Counted from the stretch's first letter, positions 18,008 through 26,624 are shown. The stretch: 64,000 bases of DNA from Bradyrhizobium sp. dw_411 (GCF_018449695.1 NZ_JAAVUY010000027.1:17683-81682), one strand, 5' to 3'. Translations and numbers: made by a program. Notes: a model not told the origin generated them from the letters alone.

Positions 18008-19464
18008 GCAACCCTCGGCGCTAGCGCGGACGCAACCGCATCGTGATCGCTGAATGGCAACACCTTGTCGCCGATGATCTGCCCGGTCTCGTGGCCCTTG
18101 CCGGCGATCAACAGCGCGTCTCCCGCTTGAAGCCCTGTGATCGCGGTGCGGATCGCCTCGGCGCGGTCAGCGATTTCGCGCGCGCCTTTTGCCGCGGCGA
18201 GAATCGCAGACCGGATGGTTGCCGGATTCTCACTGCGCGGATTGTCGTCGGTGATGATGACGCTGTCGGCATTGTCGGACGCGATCTCGCCCATCAGAGG
18301 CCGCTTGCCGGCATCGCGGTCGCCGCCGGCGCCGAACACCACGACGAGTTTACGCTGGGCGTAGGGCCGCAATGCCTGCAGCGCCTTGGCCAGCGCGTCG
18401 GGCTTGTGCGCATAATCGACAAAGATCGGCGCGCCGTTGTGTTCGCCGACTTGCTCGAGGCGGCCCTTGGCGCCTTCGAGATGTTCGAGCGACGCGAATA
18501 CCTGATCCGGTTCGCTGCCGGTACCGATCGCAAGCCCCGCCGCGACCAGTGCATTCTCGATCTGGAATTCCCCGACCAGCGGCAGCCGGATCGCATGGCG
18601 CCGCCCGCAATGCACGAGCTCCAACCGCTGCGCAAAGCCATCAATGCCGGCAGCCGCAATCGAGATGCCCTCACCGGCGCCGTCACCCTTGGCGCCGACC
18701 GTGATGATCCGCAAATGCTTCGAGCGCGCCGCATCGATCACGGCCTGCGAGCAATCATGATCGGCCGAAATCACCGCCGCGCCGTCCGGCATCACGAGAT
18801 CGCGGAACAGCCGCAGCTTGGCGGCGAGATAATGCGCAACATCAGGATGGTAATCCATGTGGTCGCGGCTGAGATTGGTGAAGCCTCCGGCGGCGATACG
18901 CACGCCATCAAGCCGATACTGATCGAGTCCATGTGAGGACGCCTCGAACGCGAGATGCGTGACGCCGTCGCGGGTGATTTCGTCGAGCTGGCGATGCAGC
19001 GCGATCGGATCCGGCGTCGTCAGCGAGCCGTAGACCGTACGCTTCGGTGAAACCAGCCCGATGGTGCCGATGCTGGCGGAGACAAGGCCGAGGCGCTGCC
19101 AGATCTGGCGCGCGAAAGCCGCAACCGAGGTCTTGCCGCTGGTGCCGGTGACGGCCGCGATGGTCGCCGGCTGCTGCGGATAAAATTTCGCCGCGGCCAG
19201 CGCCAGCGCGCGCCGCGGATTCGATGTCACGACAAACGGCACGCGGCGTTCGCCCGGCGGCGGATGATCGCCCGCGATGGCAGCAGCCCCCGACGCGATC
19301 GCCGCATCGATAAAACGGGTGCCATCGGTCTTGCTGCCGGCCAGCGCAAAGAACAGATCGTCCGGCTTTACGGTGCGGCTGTCCATGGCCAAGCCACGAA
19401 CCTCGACCGCTTCGGCCTGCGGCTCGATCGTGGCGTCATCGCTGAACAGGTCGCGGAGTCTCAT
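18004..19464 (-). CDS. murE: MurE, UDP-MurNAc-dipeptide--meso-DAP ligase
   Basis: This Mur ligase adds the third residue of the stem peptide. MDSRTVKPDDLFFALAG lies in the N-terminal domain, the P-loop TGTSGKTSVAAF at about 110, EASSHGLDQYRLDGV and NLSRDHMDYH in the centre, and DYAHKPDAL with GAGGDRDAGKRPLMG in the C-terminal part. The DNPRSENP motif specifies meso-diaminopimelate rather than lysine, as expected for a Gram-negative wall. The start at 19464 (MRLRDLFSDD) is favoured over 19491, whose extra nine residues have no family character. Confidence 0.98.
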   Translation of the reverse strand: MRLRDLFSDDATIEPQAEAVEVRGLAMDSRTVKPDDLFFALAGSKTDGTRFIDAAIASGAAAIAGDHPPPGERRVPFVVTSNPRRALALAAAKFYPQQPATIAAVTGTSGKTSVAAFARQIWQRLGLVSASIGTIGLVSPKRTVYGSLTTPDPIALHRQLDEITRDGVTHLAFEASSHGLDQYRLDGVRIAAGGFTNLSRDHMDYHPDVAHYLAAKLRLFRDLVMPDGAAVISADHDCSQAVIDAARSKHLRIITVGAKGDGAGEGISIAAAGIDGFAQRLELVHCGRRHAIRLPLVGEFQIENALVAAGLAIGTGSEPDQVFASLEHLEGAKGRLEQVGEHNGAPIFVDYAHKPDALAKALQALRPYAQRKLVVVFGAGGDRDAGKRPLMGEIASDNADSVIITDDNPRSENPATIRSAILAAAKGAREIADRAEAIRTAITGLQAGDALLIAGKGHETGQIIGDKVLPFSDHDAVASALAPRVA

Positions 19465-19528
19465 TGTCTTCCAGTCCGGCCAGAGCATCATTCAACCGGG
19501 TTGAATCCTGCTCGTCGTCGTCTTGTCA

Positions 19529-19577
19529 GAGCATGATCTTTTCGGAAAGCCGGTTCCCGCTTTTCCGGATCATGCTC
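19529..19577. repeat. Palindromic repeat GAGCATGATC ... GATCATGCTC, family C
   Basis: A 10-bp perfect inverted repeat (GAGCATGATC, 19529-19538; GATCATGCTC, 19568-19577) surrounds TTTTCGGAAAGCCGG and CCCGCTTTTCCG. It is a recognisable element common between genes in Rhizobiales (by recollection). It fills the ftsI-murE gap. Confidence 0.9.
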
Positions 19578-19595
19578 CAGCGTCAGGGGTACGCC

Positions 19596-21359
19596 TTACT
19601 GGGTTCCCCTGGATGCCGCAAGAATAAGGCGGTCGGACGGCGGCAGATCGAAGCGCGGCTCAATGCCCAGAATCGGCGCAATACGGGCAATCACCGCCCC
19701 GCCGGTCGGCACCGCGTTCCAGCCCGATGTGATGAATCCGTAGGTTTCCTTGAGCGACTGCGGTTCGTCCAGCATGATCAATAGCTGGTATTGCGGATGG
19801 TCGGCCGGCAGGATCGCGGTGAACGCCGTCAGCACGCGCTTCTTGGCATAGCGTCCGTTGATGACCTTTTCGGCGGTGCCGGTCTTGCCGCCGATGTAAT
19901 AGCCTTTGACGTCGGCCTTTCGCGCGGTGCCGATCTCGGCATTGAGCCGCATCAGGAACCGCATCTTCTCGGAAGTCTCCGGCTTGATCACCCGCTTGGC
20001 GACCTGCATCGCTTCCTGCTCGGTGCGCTTGAGGAAGGTCGGCGGGATCAGGTAGCCGCCATTGACCAGCGCATCGATGCCCATCACCGCCTGCAGCGGC
20101 GCCACCGCGACGCCGTGGCCGAACGCAATCGTGATCGTGTTCAACTCGCTCCAGCGCTTCGGCAGGATCGGCGACGCGCTTTCGGGCAATTCGGTGCGCA
20201 GCCGTTCGAGCTGGCCCATCTTGCGCAGGAACGCCTTGTGCGCCTCCACGCCTTGCGACAACGCGATGCGCGCCGCGCCGACGTTCGAGGAGAACGTGAA
20301 CACTTCGCGCATGTTGAGGAAGCGGCCCTTCGGCTCGTCGTCGTGAATCGCAAATTTCCCATAGTGCAGCGGGCCACGCGCATCCCACAGCGAATTGAGA
20401 TCGTATTTGCCGGTATCCAGAGCCATCGCCAAAGTGAAGGCCTTGAAGGTCGATCCCATCTCGTAGACGCCGGTGGTCAGCCGGTTGATGCGATCGGGAT
20501 CGTGCGCTTCTTTGGGATTGTTCGGATCGAAATCCGGCACCGACACCAGCGCCACGATCTCGCCGGTCTTCACGTTTGAAACGAGACCGGACGCCGCCTT
20601 GGCGTGGAATTTTTCTTTCGCTTTCAGCAGTTCGTCGCGCAGCGCATGCTCGACGCGCAGATCGACCGACAATTCCACCGGCCGTTGCAGCCGGTCGGTC
20701 GCAAAGCCGGCGCGGTGCAGATCGGCAAGCCCGTTGGTGTCGAGCCACTTCTCCATGCCGGCGATGCCCTGGTTGTCGATATTGACCAGGCCGATCAGAT
20801 GCGCGACTTCCGCGCCGGTCGGATAGACGCGCTTGTTTTCGCGCAGGAAGCCGATACCGGGAATGCCGAGGCGATGAATCTCCTGCTGCTGCTGCGGCGA
20901 GATTTCGCGCTTCAGCCACACGAAACCTTTGCGGACGGACAGCCGGTCACGCACTTCGCCGGTGTCGAGATCCGGTAACGTCGCGGTCAGAAGCTCGATC
21001 GCCTCATCCTTGTCGATGATCCGGCGCGGCTCGCCGAACAGGCTCGGCGCCTTGACGTCGGTGGCGAGGATTTCGCCGTTGCGGTCGGTGATATCAGGCC
21101 GCGCGGTCGCGATGGCATCCTGTGCCGCGGCCCGGCGCGCGCTGTGCGTATCGCCATTGATCGTGAACATGATCAGCCGGCCACCGATGATCGCGTAGAT
21201 TCCCGCGAAAGCCAGCATCGCAAATCCGACGCGCGCCCGCGCCTTGGCGGCACGGTCGACGTTACGCCCATACAACAGACTGCGGATCAGCCGCTGCCGC
21301 CATGGCTCCACAGGCTTGGTGGTGGCCGGCTTCGTGGGAACAAGCTTTTGGCCGGTCAT
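19596..21359 (-). CDS. ftsI: FtsI (PBP3), septal peptidoglycan transpeptidase
   Basis: This bitopic class B penicillin-binding protein cross-links septal peptidoglycan with FtsW. A basic cytoplasmic N-terminus (1-44) precedes one membrane segment (about 45-66), the dimerisation/pedestal domain (RPDITDRNGEILATDV at 87), and the transpeptidase domain with the active-site motif STFK (Ser303, Lys306), SSN (357-359) and KTGT (492-495). Length (587) is usual. The start overlaps the ftsL stop by 4 bp. It is a beta-lactam target. Confidence 0.98.
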   Translation of the reverse strand: MTGQKLVPTKPATTKPVEPWRQRLIRSLLYGRNVDRAAKARARVGFAMLAFAGIYAIIGGRLIMFTINGDTHSARRAAAQDAIATARPDITDRNGEILATDVKAPSLFGEPRRIIDKDEAIELLTATLPDLDTGEVRDRLSVRKGFVWLKREISPQQQQEIHRLGIPGIGFLRENKRVYPTGAEVAHLIGLVNIDNQGIAGMEKWLDTNGLADLHRAGFATDRLQRPVELSVDLRVEHALRDELLKAKEKFHAKAASGLVSNVKTGEIVALVSVPDFDPNNPKEAHDPDRINRLTTGVYEMGSTFKAFTLAMALDTGKYDLNSLWDARGPLHYGKFAIHDDEPKGRFLNMREVFTFSSNVGAARIALSQGVEAHKAFLRKMGQLERLRTELPESASPILPKRWSELNTITIAFGHGVAVAPLQAVMGIDALVNGGYLIPPTFLKRTEQEAMQVAKRVIKPETSEKMRFLMRLNAEIGTARKADVKGYYIGGKTGTAEKVINGRYAKKRVLTAFTAILPADHPQYQLLIMLDEPQSLKETYGFITSGWNAVPTGGAVIARIAPILGIEPRFDLPPSDRLILAASRGTQ

Positions 21360-21736
21360 TGCTGATCCTCCGGCGCCGGGACCGAACCCGTTACGGCTTT
21401 GGCTTCGATCGTATCGATCATGGCGCCGATCGGATCGGGTGTGCCTGATCGCGCGAAATTCGGCGGCCGCTCGGGCAGGTTCTTCAGTGAATCATATTGC
21501 GTGGCGGTGAGCGGCTTTAACGGCAGATGCCGCTCGGCGAGGCCCTGCAGCCGCAACGGCGCATCGAGCTTGGCCCATTCCGAACGCAGCGTCGCAATCG
21601 CGTCGCGCTGTTCGCGGATTTCGGCATGCAACCGCAGTACCCGCTCGGTGCGGTCGGTGGATTCCATCTTGATCCGGTAGACATAGGCCGCGGCGAATAC
21701 CAGCGCGCCGATCACGAGGAGGTGGATGAACCGCAT
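21356..21736 (-). CDS. ftsL: FtsL-like divisome protein
   Basis: This short bitopic protein of 126 residues lies exactly between rsmH and ftsI, the standard position of ftsL. One membrane segment (FIHLLVIGALVFAAAYVYRI) begins at residue 2, followed by a coiled-coil-like stretch (RVLRLHAEIREQRDAIATLR) and LAERHLPLKPLTATQY, a pattern typical of alphaproteobacterial FtsL. The last 45 residues are Pro-rich. The start at 21736 is chosen because it sits 2 bp after the rsmH stop and gives the normal short cytoplasmic tail; an in-frame codon at 21775 lies inside rsmH. Confidence 0.92.
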   Translation of the reverse strand: MRFIHLLVIGALVFAAAYVYRIKMESTDRTERVLRLHAEIREQRDAIATLRSEWAKLDAPLRLQGLAERHLPLKPLTATQYDSLKNLPERPPNFARSGTPDPIGAMIDTIEAKAVTGSVPAPEDQQ

Positions 21737-21738
21737 GG

Positions 21739-22743
21739 TCAGCCTCCCCTCATCACATCGGCGAGTACAGGCCATGCCGGCAGATCGGCCGCTTCATGCG
21801 AGGGCGCGGTCGTTCGCTCGGCCGCGCGCAGCTTTGCCGAGCGCGCGCGCGGATTGGCGGCGATCTCGTCGTCGTCCGCGATGACAGGACGCTTGGTCAG
21901 CAGCGCAAAACTCGGTGCGGCCTGCGCCACCTCAGGAAGATGGCGCGATCCGCCACCGGCCTTGGCGCGCTCACCGAGGAAATTCTTGACGATGCGGTCT
22001 TCCAGCGAATGGAACGACACCACCGCGAGCCGGCCGCCCGGCTTCAGCACGCGCTCGGCTGCGGCCAGCGCCAGATGCAGTTCGTCGAGTTCGCCGTTGA
22101 CGAAAATCCGCAGCGCCTGGAACGTCCGCGTCGCCGGATGAATTTCGCCGGGCTTCGACCACACCACCTTGCCGACGAGATCGGCGAGTTCCCGCGTCGT
22201 GGTGATCGGCGCTTCCTTGCGCGCGGCGACAATGGCGCGGGCAACGGCGCGCGAGTGACGCTCCTCGCCGAAGATGTAGATGATGTTGGCGAGATCGGCC
22301 TCGGACGCCCGCGCGACCACATCGGCCGCGGTCGGGCCGTCCTGCCCCATCCGCATGTCGAGCGGACCGCCCAGGCGAAACGAGAAGCCGCGATCAGCCT
22401 GATCGAGTTGCATCGAGGACACCCCGATGTCCATTACGATGCCGTCGACCAGGTCCTGGCCCTGCGCGGCGCAAATCTCGGCGAGATTCGAAAACTGGTC
22501 TTCGACCAGCGTGAGCCGGCCGGCCAATTGATCGACGAGGTTGAACCCGCCCATGATCGCGGTGCGGTCGCGGTCGATGCCGATGACGCGGGTTCCCGGG
22601 GTATCGAGGATCATCCGGCTATAGCCGCCGGCCCCGAAGGTCGCGTCGACATAAATGCCGCCGTCGCGCGGGTCCAACAGCGCCACGGCCTGGTGGCCGA
22701 GGACGGGAATGTGTCTTGAGGTATTCGGGTCCGATGAGCTCAT
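21739..22743 (-). CDS. rsmH: RsmH (MraW), 16S rRNA m4C1402 methyltransferase
   Basis: This SAM-dependent enzyme N4-methylates C1402 of 16S rRNA and usually heads the dcw cluster. Motifs: HIPVLGHQAVALLDP near residue 11, DATFGAGGYSRMIL (SAM site), GIDRDRTAI, DGIVMDIGVSSMQLDQADRGF, SFRLGGPLDMRM, and the late RVLKPGGRLAVVSFHSLEDRIVK. The start at 22743 (MSSSDPNTSRHIPVL) gives a family-normal 334 residues. The frame stays open for 113 more codons to 23082 and includes a tandem repeat, so an N-terminally extended product cannot be fully excluded. Confidence 0.96.
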   Translation of the reverse strand: MSSSDPNTSRHIPVLGHQAVALLDPRDGGIYVDATFGAGGYSRMILDTPGTRVIGIDRDRTAIMGGFNLVDQLAGRLTLVEDQFSNLAEICAAQGQDLVDGIVMDIGVSSMQLDQADRGFSFRLGGPLDMRMGQDGPTAADVVARASEADLANIIYIFGEERHSRAVARAIVAARKEAPITTTRELADLVGKVVWSKPGEIHPATRTFQALRIFVNGELDELHLALAAAERVLKPGGRLAVVSFHSLEDRIVKNFLGERAKAGGGSRHLPEVAQAAPSFALLTKRPVIADDDEIAANPRARSAKLRAAERTTAPSHEAADLPAWPVLADVMRGG

Positions 22744-23376
22744 GCGTCGGCTTCCGGCGAAATCCGGGCAAAAAAGCGGAAATCGGACGCCAACAGGCCC
22801 ATTGCCCCTCAAATATCTGCGCTTCCCGGGGCTTTGCGCCCCGAAAAGGCAGGTGTTTTCGAACAACCGGCTCTCCTCGAACGACCCGGCCTTCTTAAAC
22901 AAGCCTTGCTCAAACAAGCCTTGCTCAAAGAAACCTTGCTCAAAGAAACCTTGCCAAGCCGGATTGCCGATCCCTGATGCCCGCAAACCCTGACTTCCCG
23001 ATGGAATTTGGTGGCCTGCCATGGGATTTCGAGCGTGAAAAAGGGCTTCGGCCGCCCCAAAACCGGTTCGGCTCTTCACCACTTAGTAACGTCAGTTAGC
23101 GTTAAGAAAGCGTTGACGGGTTTGGAGGATCTGAGGACCGGCGGAACCCCAAGTGATGCACGTCGCACACACCCGGCCAAAATACGAAGTGGCGTGGATT
23201 TCCGCATTGCATCAATGACATCGTAAAGGAATAGTAAACGAGGTTCGTCGTGAAGACGCAACCTTGCCGTTCTCCTGCCCGGTTTGAGTAGTCACATGTC
23301 GCTCGGTACGTTCGCGTCTGCTGGTGTTGATTCGAAGCGTCAACGCGCCGTTCCGCTGCCCCATACCAATGCGAAC
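22744..23376. other. Divergent rsmH / amidase spacer, no mraZ
   Basis: This 633-bp region separates the first dcw gene (minus) from the amidase gene (plus) and must hold promoters for both. The minus strand is open in the rsmH frame from 23082; it carries the tandem repeat listed separately. I find no ORF with MraZ character, although mraZ often precedes rsmH. The plus-strand frame used by the amidase begins in this region at TTG 23284 and ATG 23296. Confidence 0.5.
22897..22956. repeat. Four 15-bp tandem repeats upstream of rsmH
   Basis: Units are AAACAAGCCTTGCTC (22897, 22912), AAAGAAACCTTGCTC (22927) and AAAGAAACCTTGCCA (22942). More degenerate copies extend leftwards to about 22858. The unit is five codons, so the open minus-strand frame reads EQGFF/EQGLF repeats. 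Confidence 0.95.
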
Positions 23377-24159
23377 ATGAAGACATTCACTCCCGATTCC
23401 TCGATCGCTTCGGACGTCATCCCGTCGGCGAATTATGGCGACCGCAACAAGGGCCGCCTTCCCGACATGATCGTGCTGCACTACACCGGCATGCCCGATG
23501 TGGAGGGCGCGATCGCGCGGCTGTGCACCGCTGGCACCGACGTATCAGCGCATTACATCGTGCTGGAAGACGGCCGCATCGTGCAGACCGTCCCCGAAGC
23601 CAAGCGCGCGTGGCACGCCGGCGTCGCGTTATGGGCCGGCGAAGAAGACATCAACTCCTGCTCGATCGGCGTCGAGATCGTTAACCGCGGCCATGACTGG
23701 GGCTATCCGGAATTTCCGCTGCGCCAGACCGCCGCTGTGATCGCACTGTGCCGCGGCATCATGCTCCGCCGCAACGTCCCCTCGCATCGCGTGCTCGGAC
23801 ATTCGGACGTCGCGCCCTCGCGCAAGAAAGATCCCGGCGAGAAATTTCCCTGGCATTCCCTGGCGAACTCAGGCGTCGGCCACTGGGTGCAGCCGGCGCC
23901 GGTGGTGCGCGGTGAGAGCCTTAAACTCGGCACCATCGGCGACGACGTCAGCGATCTGCAGCAGGCGCTCGCCCGCTACGGCTACGGCCTGCCGATCAAC
24001 GGAAAATACGACGGGACCACCATGGAGGTGGTCACCGCGTTCCAGCGCCACTTCCGCCCCGCCCGCGTCGACGGCGTTGCCGACCATTCGACACTGACCA
24101 CGCTGCAGGCGCTGCTGGCGAGCTTGCCGGAAGAAGCCAAGGCGGTTGCGGCGGGGTAA
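23377..24159 (+). CDS. N-acetylmuramoyl-L-alanine amidase (Amidase_2) with C-terminal PG-binding domain
   Basis: The product resembles AmiD/AmpD-type zinc amidases, which cut between MurNAc and L-Ala. Motifs from residue 30: PDMIVLHYTGM with the first zinc His, SAHYIVLEDGRIVQTVPE, RAWHAG, SIGVEIVNRGH, and HRVLGHSDVAPSRKKDPGEKF with the second zinc His and catalytic residues. The C-terminal 75 residues are a PG_binding_1 domain (LGTIGDDVSDLQQALARYGY). I see no clear signal peptide, so it is more likely a cytoplasmic recycling enzyme of AmpD kind, but this is uncertain. The start is 23377 (MKTFTPDSS) by family resemblance; in-frame ATG 23296 and TTG 23284 give longer versions, and none has an obvious ribosome-binding site. 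Confidence 0.92.
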   Translation: MKTFTPDSSIASDVIPSANYGDRNKGRLPDMIVLHYTGMPDVEGAIARLCTAGTDVSAHYIVLEDGRIVQTVPEAKRAWHAGVALWAGEEDINSCSIGVEIVNRGHDWGYPEFPLRQTAAVIALCRGIMLRRNVPSHRVLGHSDVAPSRKKDPGEKFPWHSLANSGVGHWVQPAPVVRGESLKLGTIGDDVSDLQQALARYGYGLPINGKYDGTTMEVVTAFQRHFRPARVDGVADHSTLTTLQALLASLPEEAKAVAAG

Positions 24160-24173
24160 CCCCATTCAGAATC

Positions 24174-24297
24174 GTCATTGCGAGGAGCGCAAGCGACGAA
24201 GCAATCCATCTCGCACCCAGTACCGTTGTTTCATGGATCGCTTCGCGGAGCCTGTCATCGGGCGGCGCTCTGCGCCGACCCGTTGGCTCGCAATGAC
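24174..24297. repeat. Palindromic intergenic repeat, family B copy 2 (long form)
   Basis: GTCATTGCGAGGAGCGCAAG-CGACGAAGCAATCCAT opens and GGCTCGCAATGAC closes the element, with ATGGATCGCTTCGCGG and GGCGGCGCTCTGCGCCG hairpins inside. It occupies the space between the convergent amidase and sigma-factor genes. Confidence 0.9.
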
Positions 24298-24317
24298 GCG
24301 GAAATAGCGAGCCAGAC

Positions 24318-25562
24318 TCACTTCCCATCCATCTCCGCCATCCGCCGCGCATAGAGCCTTCGCAGCGGCTCGAGTTGCGTCGCGGCGGTCGCTGCCAGAT
24401 AGGCCTCGCGCGCCGCCTCAAAGCGGCCGAGCCGGCGCAACAAATCGGCGCGGACCGCAGGCAATAAATCATAGCCGTTCAGTCCGCCGCGGGCTTCCAG
24501 CGCACCGATCAGATCGAGTGCGCGAGATGGACCGTCGACCATCGAGACCGCGGCAGCGTGATTAAGCTCGATCACCGGCGACGGGCTGATGCGCAGCAGG
24601 ACTTCATAAAGCCCGGCGATCTGCGGCCAATCGGTATCGCTATAATTCGGCGCCCGCGCATGCAGCGCCGCAATCGCAGCCTGCACCGCATAGGGTTCCG
24701 GCGGCCCCGGTAACTGCAAGGCGTCCTCGACCAGCTTGAGACCTTCGGCGATCTGCGCATGATCCCACAATCCGCGATCCTGTTCCTCAAGCAGCACGAT
24801 ATCGCCGCCGGCGGTTTCGCGCCCGGCACGGCGCGCATCGTGCAGCAGCATCAGCGCCAGCAATCCCTTGATCTCGCGCCGCTGCGGCATCAAGCCATCG
24901 AGCAGACGGCACAGCCGGATCGATTCCCGCGCGAGTGAAGGCTGCATCAGATCCTCGCCCGAGGTCGCCGCATAACCTTCGGTGAACACCAGATAGATTA
25001 CCGCGAGCACACCGCGCAGCCGCGGCGCCAGCGCTTCGCGGTCCGGCACCTCGTAGGGGATACCGGCGAGCCGGATTTTCTGCTTGGCGCGGACCAGGCG
25101 TTGCCCCATCGCGTCTTCGCTGACGAGAAATGCGCGCGCGACCTGTGCGGTCGTCAGCCCGCAGATCGTGCGTAGCGTCAGCGCGACCTTGACCTCATCG
25201 GCGAAGGCCGGATGGCAGCAGATGAAGATTAGCCGCAACGCGTCGTCGTCAAGCTCGCTCAGTTCGAACGCCTCGTCGGAAGCGGCGGCGTTGTTCAGCA
25301 ATTCATGCGTCAATTCGGACTGCTTGCCGCGAAACGTAGTCTGGCGGCGAACCCGGTCGATCGCCTTGTTGCGTCCGACATTGACCAGCCACGCCCGCGG
25401 ATTGGACGGCGGATCGCCGGCCGGCCAGCGCTCCAACGCGACCGCAAACGCATCCTGCAACGCATCCTGCGCGAGATCGAAATCGCCGACGAGGCGGATC
25501 AGCGTTGCCAGCGCCCGACCCGTCTCGTCGCGAAATATTTTTTCGATCTCGGTCGGTGTCAT
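24318..25562 (-). CDS. ECF sigma factor of the ECF42/DUF6596 type
   Basis: This RNA polymerase sigma factor has region 2 in residues 12-72 (LIRLVGDFDLAQDALQDAF, NPRAWLVNVGRNKAIDRVRR) and region 4 around 128-168 (LTLRTICGLTTAQVARAFLV, AMGQRLVRAKQKIR). A long C-terminal extension of about 240 residues (GVLAVIYLVFTEGY, LCRLLDGLMP, ALLDLIGALE-like repeats, ending RRLYARRMAEM) marks the ECF42 group, where a TPR-like C-terminal domain replaces an anti-sigma partner. Such sigma genes are typically beside a DGPF/YCII protein, and one is present 108 bp upstream on the same strand. The start at 25562 fits the family. Length is 414. Confidence 0.93.
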   Translation of the reverse strand: MTPTEIEKIFRDETGRALATLIRLVGDFDLAQDALQDAFAVALERWPAGDPPSNPRAWLVNVGRNKAIDRVRRQTTFRGKQSELTHELLNNAAASDEAFELSELDDDALRLIFICCHPAFADEVKVALTLRTICGLTTAQVARAFLVSEDAMGQRLVRAKQKIRLAGIPYEVPDREALAPRLRGVLAVIYLVFTEGYAATSGEDLMQPSLARESIRLCRLLDGLMPQRREIKGLLALMLLHDARRAGRETAGGDIVLLEEQDRGLWDHAQIAEGLKLVEDALQLPGPPEPYAVQAAIAALHARAPNYSDTDWPQIAGLYEVLLRISPSPVIELNHAAAVSMVDGPSRALDLIGALEARGGLNGYDLLPAVRADLLRRLGRFEAAREAYLAATAATQLEPLRRLYARRMAEMDGK

Positions 25563-25576
25563 TATTGTGGTTCGCC

Positions 25577-25655
25577 GTCATTCCGGGGCGTCCGAAGGAC
25601 GAACCCGGAATCTCGAGATTCCGGGCTCATCGCTATCGCGATGCCCCGGAATGAC
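25577..25655. repeat. Palindromic intergenic repeat, family A copy 4
   Basis: Bounded by GTCATTCCGG and CCGGAATGAC. Inside, ACCCGGAATCTCGAGATTCC-GGGCTC forms a near-perfect palindrome, and ATCGCTATCGCGAT another. Located between the DGPF gene and the sigma gene. Confidence 0.9.
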
Positions 25656-25670
25656 GGCGTCCTTTGTCCC

Positions 25671-26021
25671 TCAATCATAGATCATGACCGGCCGAACCTC
25701 GACCGATCCCGTCTTGGCGCCGGGAATGCGGGCGGCGATCTCGAGCGCGGCGTTGAGATCCTTGGCTTCGACCAGATAATAGCCCCCGAGCTGTTCGCGC
25801 GTCTCCGCAAACGGACCGTCTGTGGTCAACGTCTTGCCGTCGCGGACGCGCACGGTGGTCGCGGTCGATGTCGGTTGCAGCCCATCGCCGGCCTTGAAAT
25901 TGCCGCTCTGGATAATGGATTGGGTGAACACACCATATTCCGCCGTCATGTTCTTGCGGTCGGCGGCGCTCATGGTCCCGAGTTCGGCTTCGCTCCGATA
26001 AATCATCAATAAATACTGCAT
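25671..26021 (-). CDS. YCII-related DGPF-domain protein, partner of the ECF42 sigma factor
   Basis: This 116-residue cytoplasmic protein begins MQYLLMIYRSEAEL and carries the diagnostic segment DGPFAETREQLGGYYLVEA at residues 72-90, followed by ALEIAARIPGAKTGSVEVRP. This is the DGPF/YCII fold of dimeric alpha-beta barrel type. In many genomes such proteins are encoded beside and controlled by ECF42 sigma factors; the same order is found here. The biochemical role of the family is not established. The length is typical. Confidence 0.94.
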   Translation of the reverse strand: MQYLLMIYRSEAELGTMSAADRKNMTAEYGVFTQSIIQSGNFKAGDGLQPTSTATTVRVRDGKTLTTDGPFAETREQLGGYYLVEAKDLNAALEIAARIPGAKTGSVEVRPVMIYD

Positions 26022-26154
26022 CGCATTAACTCCCTGTGCTGACGTGATCGGCTGACTTGATTGGCTCCCTTGCCGACATCCAGTCGAACGGTCCGATCGT
26101 CAAACGACATCTTCAGGATAATTTATTTTGGGAGACCGTACCGCCGTAATTGCC

Positions 26155-26190
26155 TTGACGCGACAGGCCCGAGCCCTCATGCCTTAAGGC
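26155..26190 (+). promoter_or_regulatory. Probable rnpB promoter
   Basis: CTTGACG at 26154-26160 is a good alphaproteobacterial -35 element and sits at -36 to -31 relative to the inferred 5' end of rnpB at 26191. The matching -10 region (around 26178-26184) is a weak match to consensus. Confidence 0.5.
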
Positions 26191-26620
26191 GTCAGTCGGC
26201 CGGACGGCCGCTCCGGCAATCACCGAAAGGTGGCTGGGGAGGAAAGTCCGGGCTCCATCGACAAACGGTGCCGGATAACGTCCGGCGGGGGCGACCCCAG
26301 GGACAGTGCCACAGAGAACGAACCGCTCGCCTTCTCCCTTCGGGGCGTCGGCGCAGTAAGGGTGAAAAGGTGCGGTAAGAGCGCACCGCGGGTCCGGCAA
26401 CGGAAACGGCATGGCAAACCACACCGGGAGCAAGACCGAATAGGGACGGCAACGCGGGATGTTCGCCGCAAGGCGATAACTCCGCAGGGCGTTGTCAGGC
26501 TCGCCGTCCGGGTAGGTTGCTCGAGGCAATGTGCAAACATTGTCCCAGAGGAATGGCCGTCACGTATCGTCTGCGCAAGCCGGCGGTGCCCTACAAAACC
26601 CGGCTTACAGGCCGGCTGAT
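26191..26620 (+). ncRNA. rnpB: RNase P RNA, bacterial type A
   Basis: This catalytic RNA trims 5' leaders from tRNA precursors together with RnpA. The conserved 5' core GAGGAAAGTCCGGGCTCC starts at 26239. CACAGAGAACGAACCGC, GGTAAGAGCGCACCG and the 3' core (AGAGGAATGG, then CCCTACAAAACCCGGCTTACA) are all present in order. The ends pair as helix P1: TCAGTCGGCC at about 26192 with GGCCGGCTGA at about 26610-26619. The total of about 430 nt is usual for alphaproteobacteria. Antisense ORFs over it are spurious. Confidence 0.97.
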
Positions 26621-26624
26621 GCTC

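Noticed and set aside
22858..22956. Possible CRISPR array
   Set aside because: The 15-bp units are directly adjacent with no spacers, so this is a tandem repeat.
26113..26619. Several ORFs of 80-140 codons over 26113-26619
   Set aside because: They lie on the RNase P RNA gene, whose conserved core explains the sequence.
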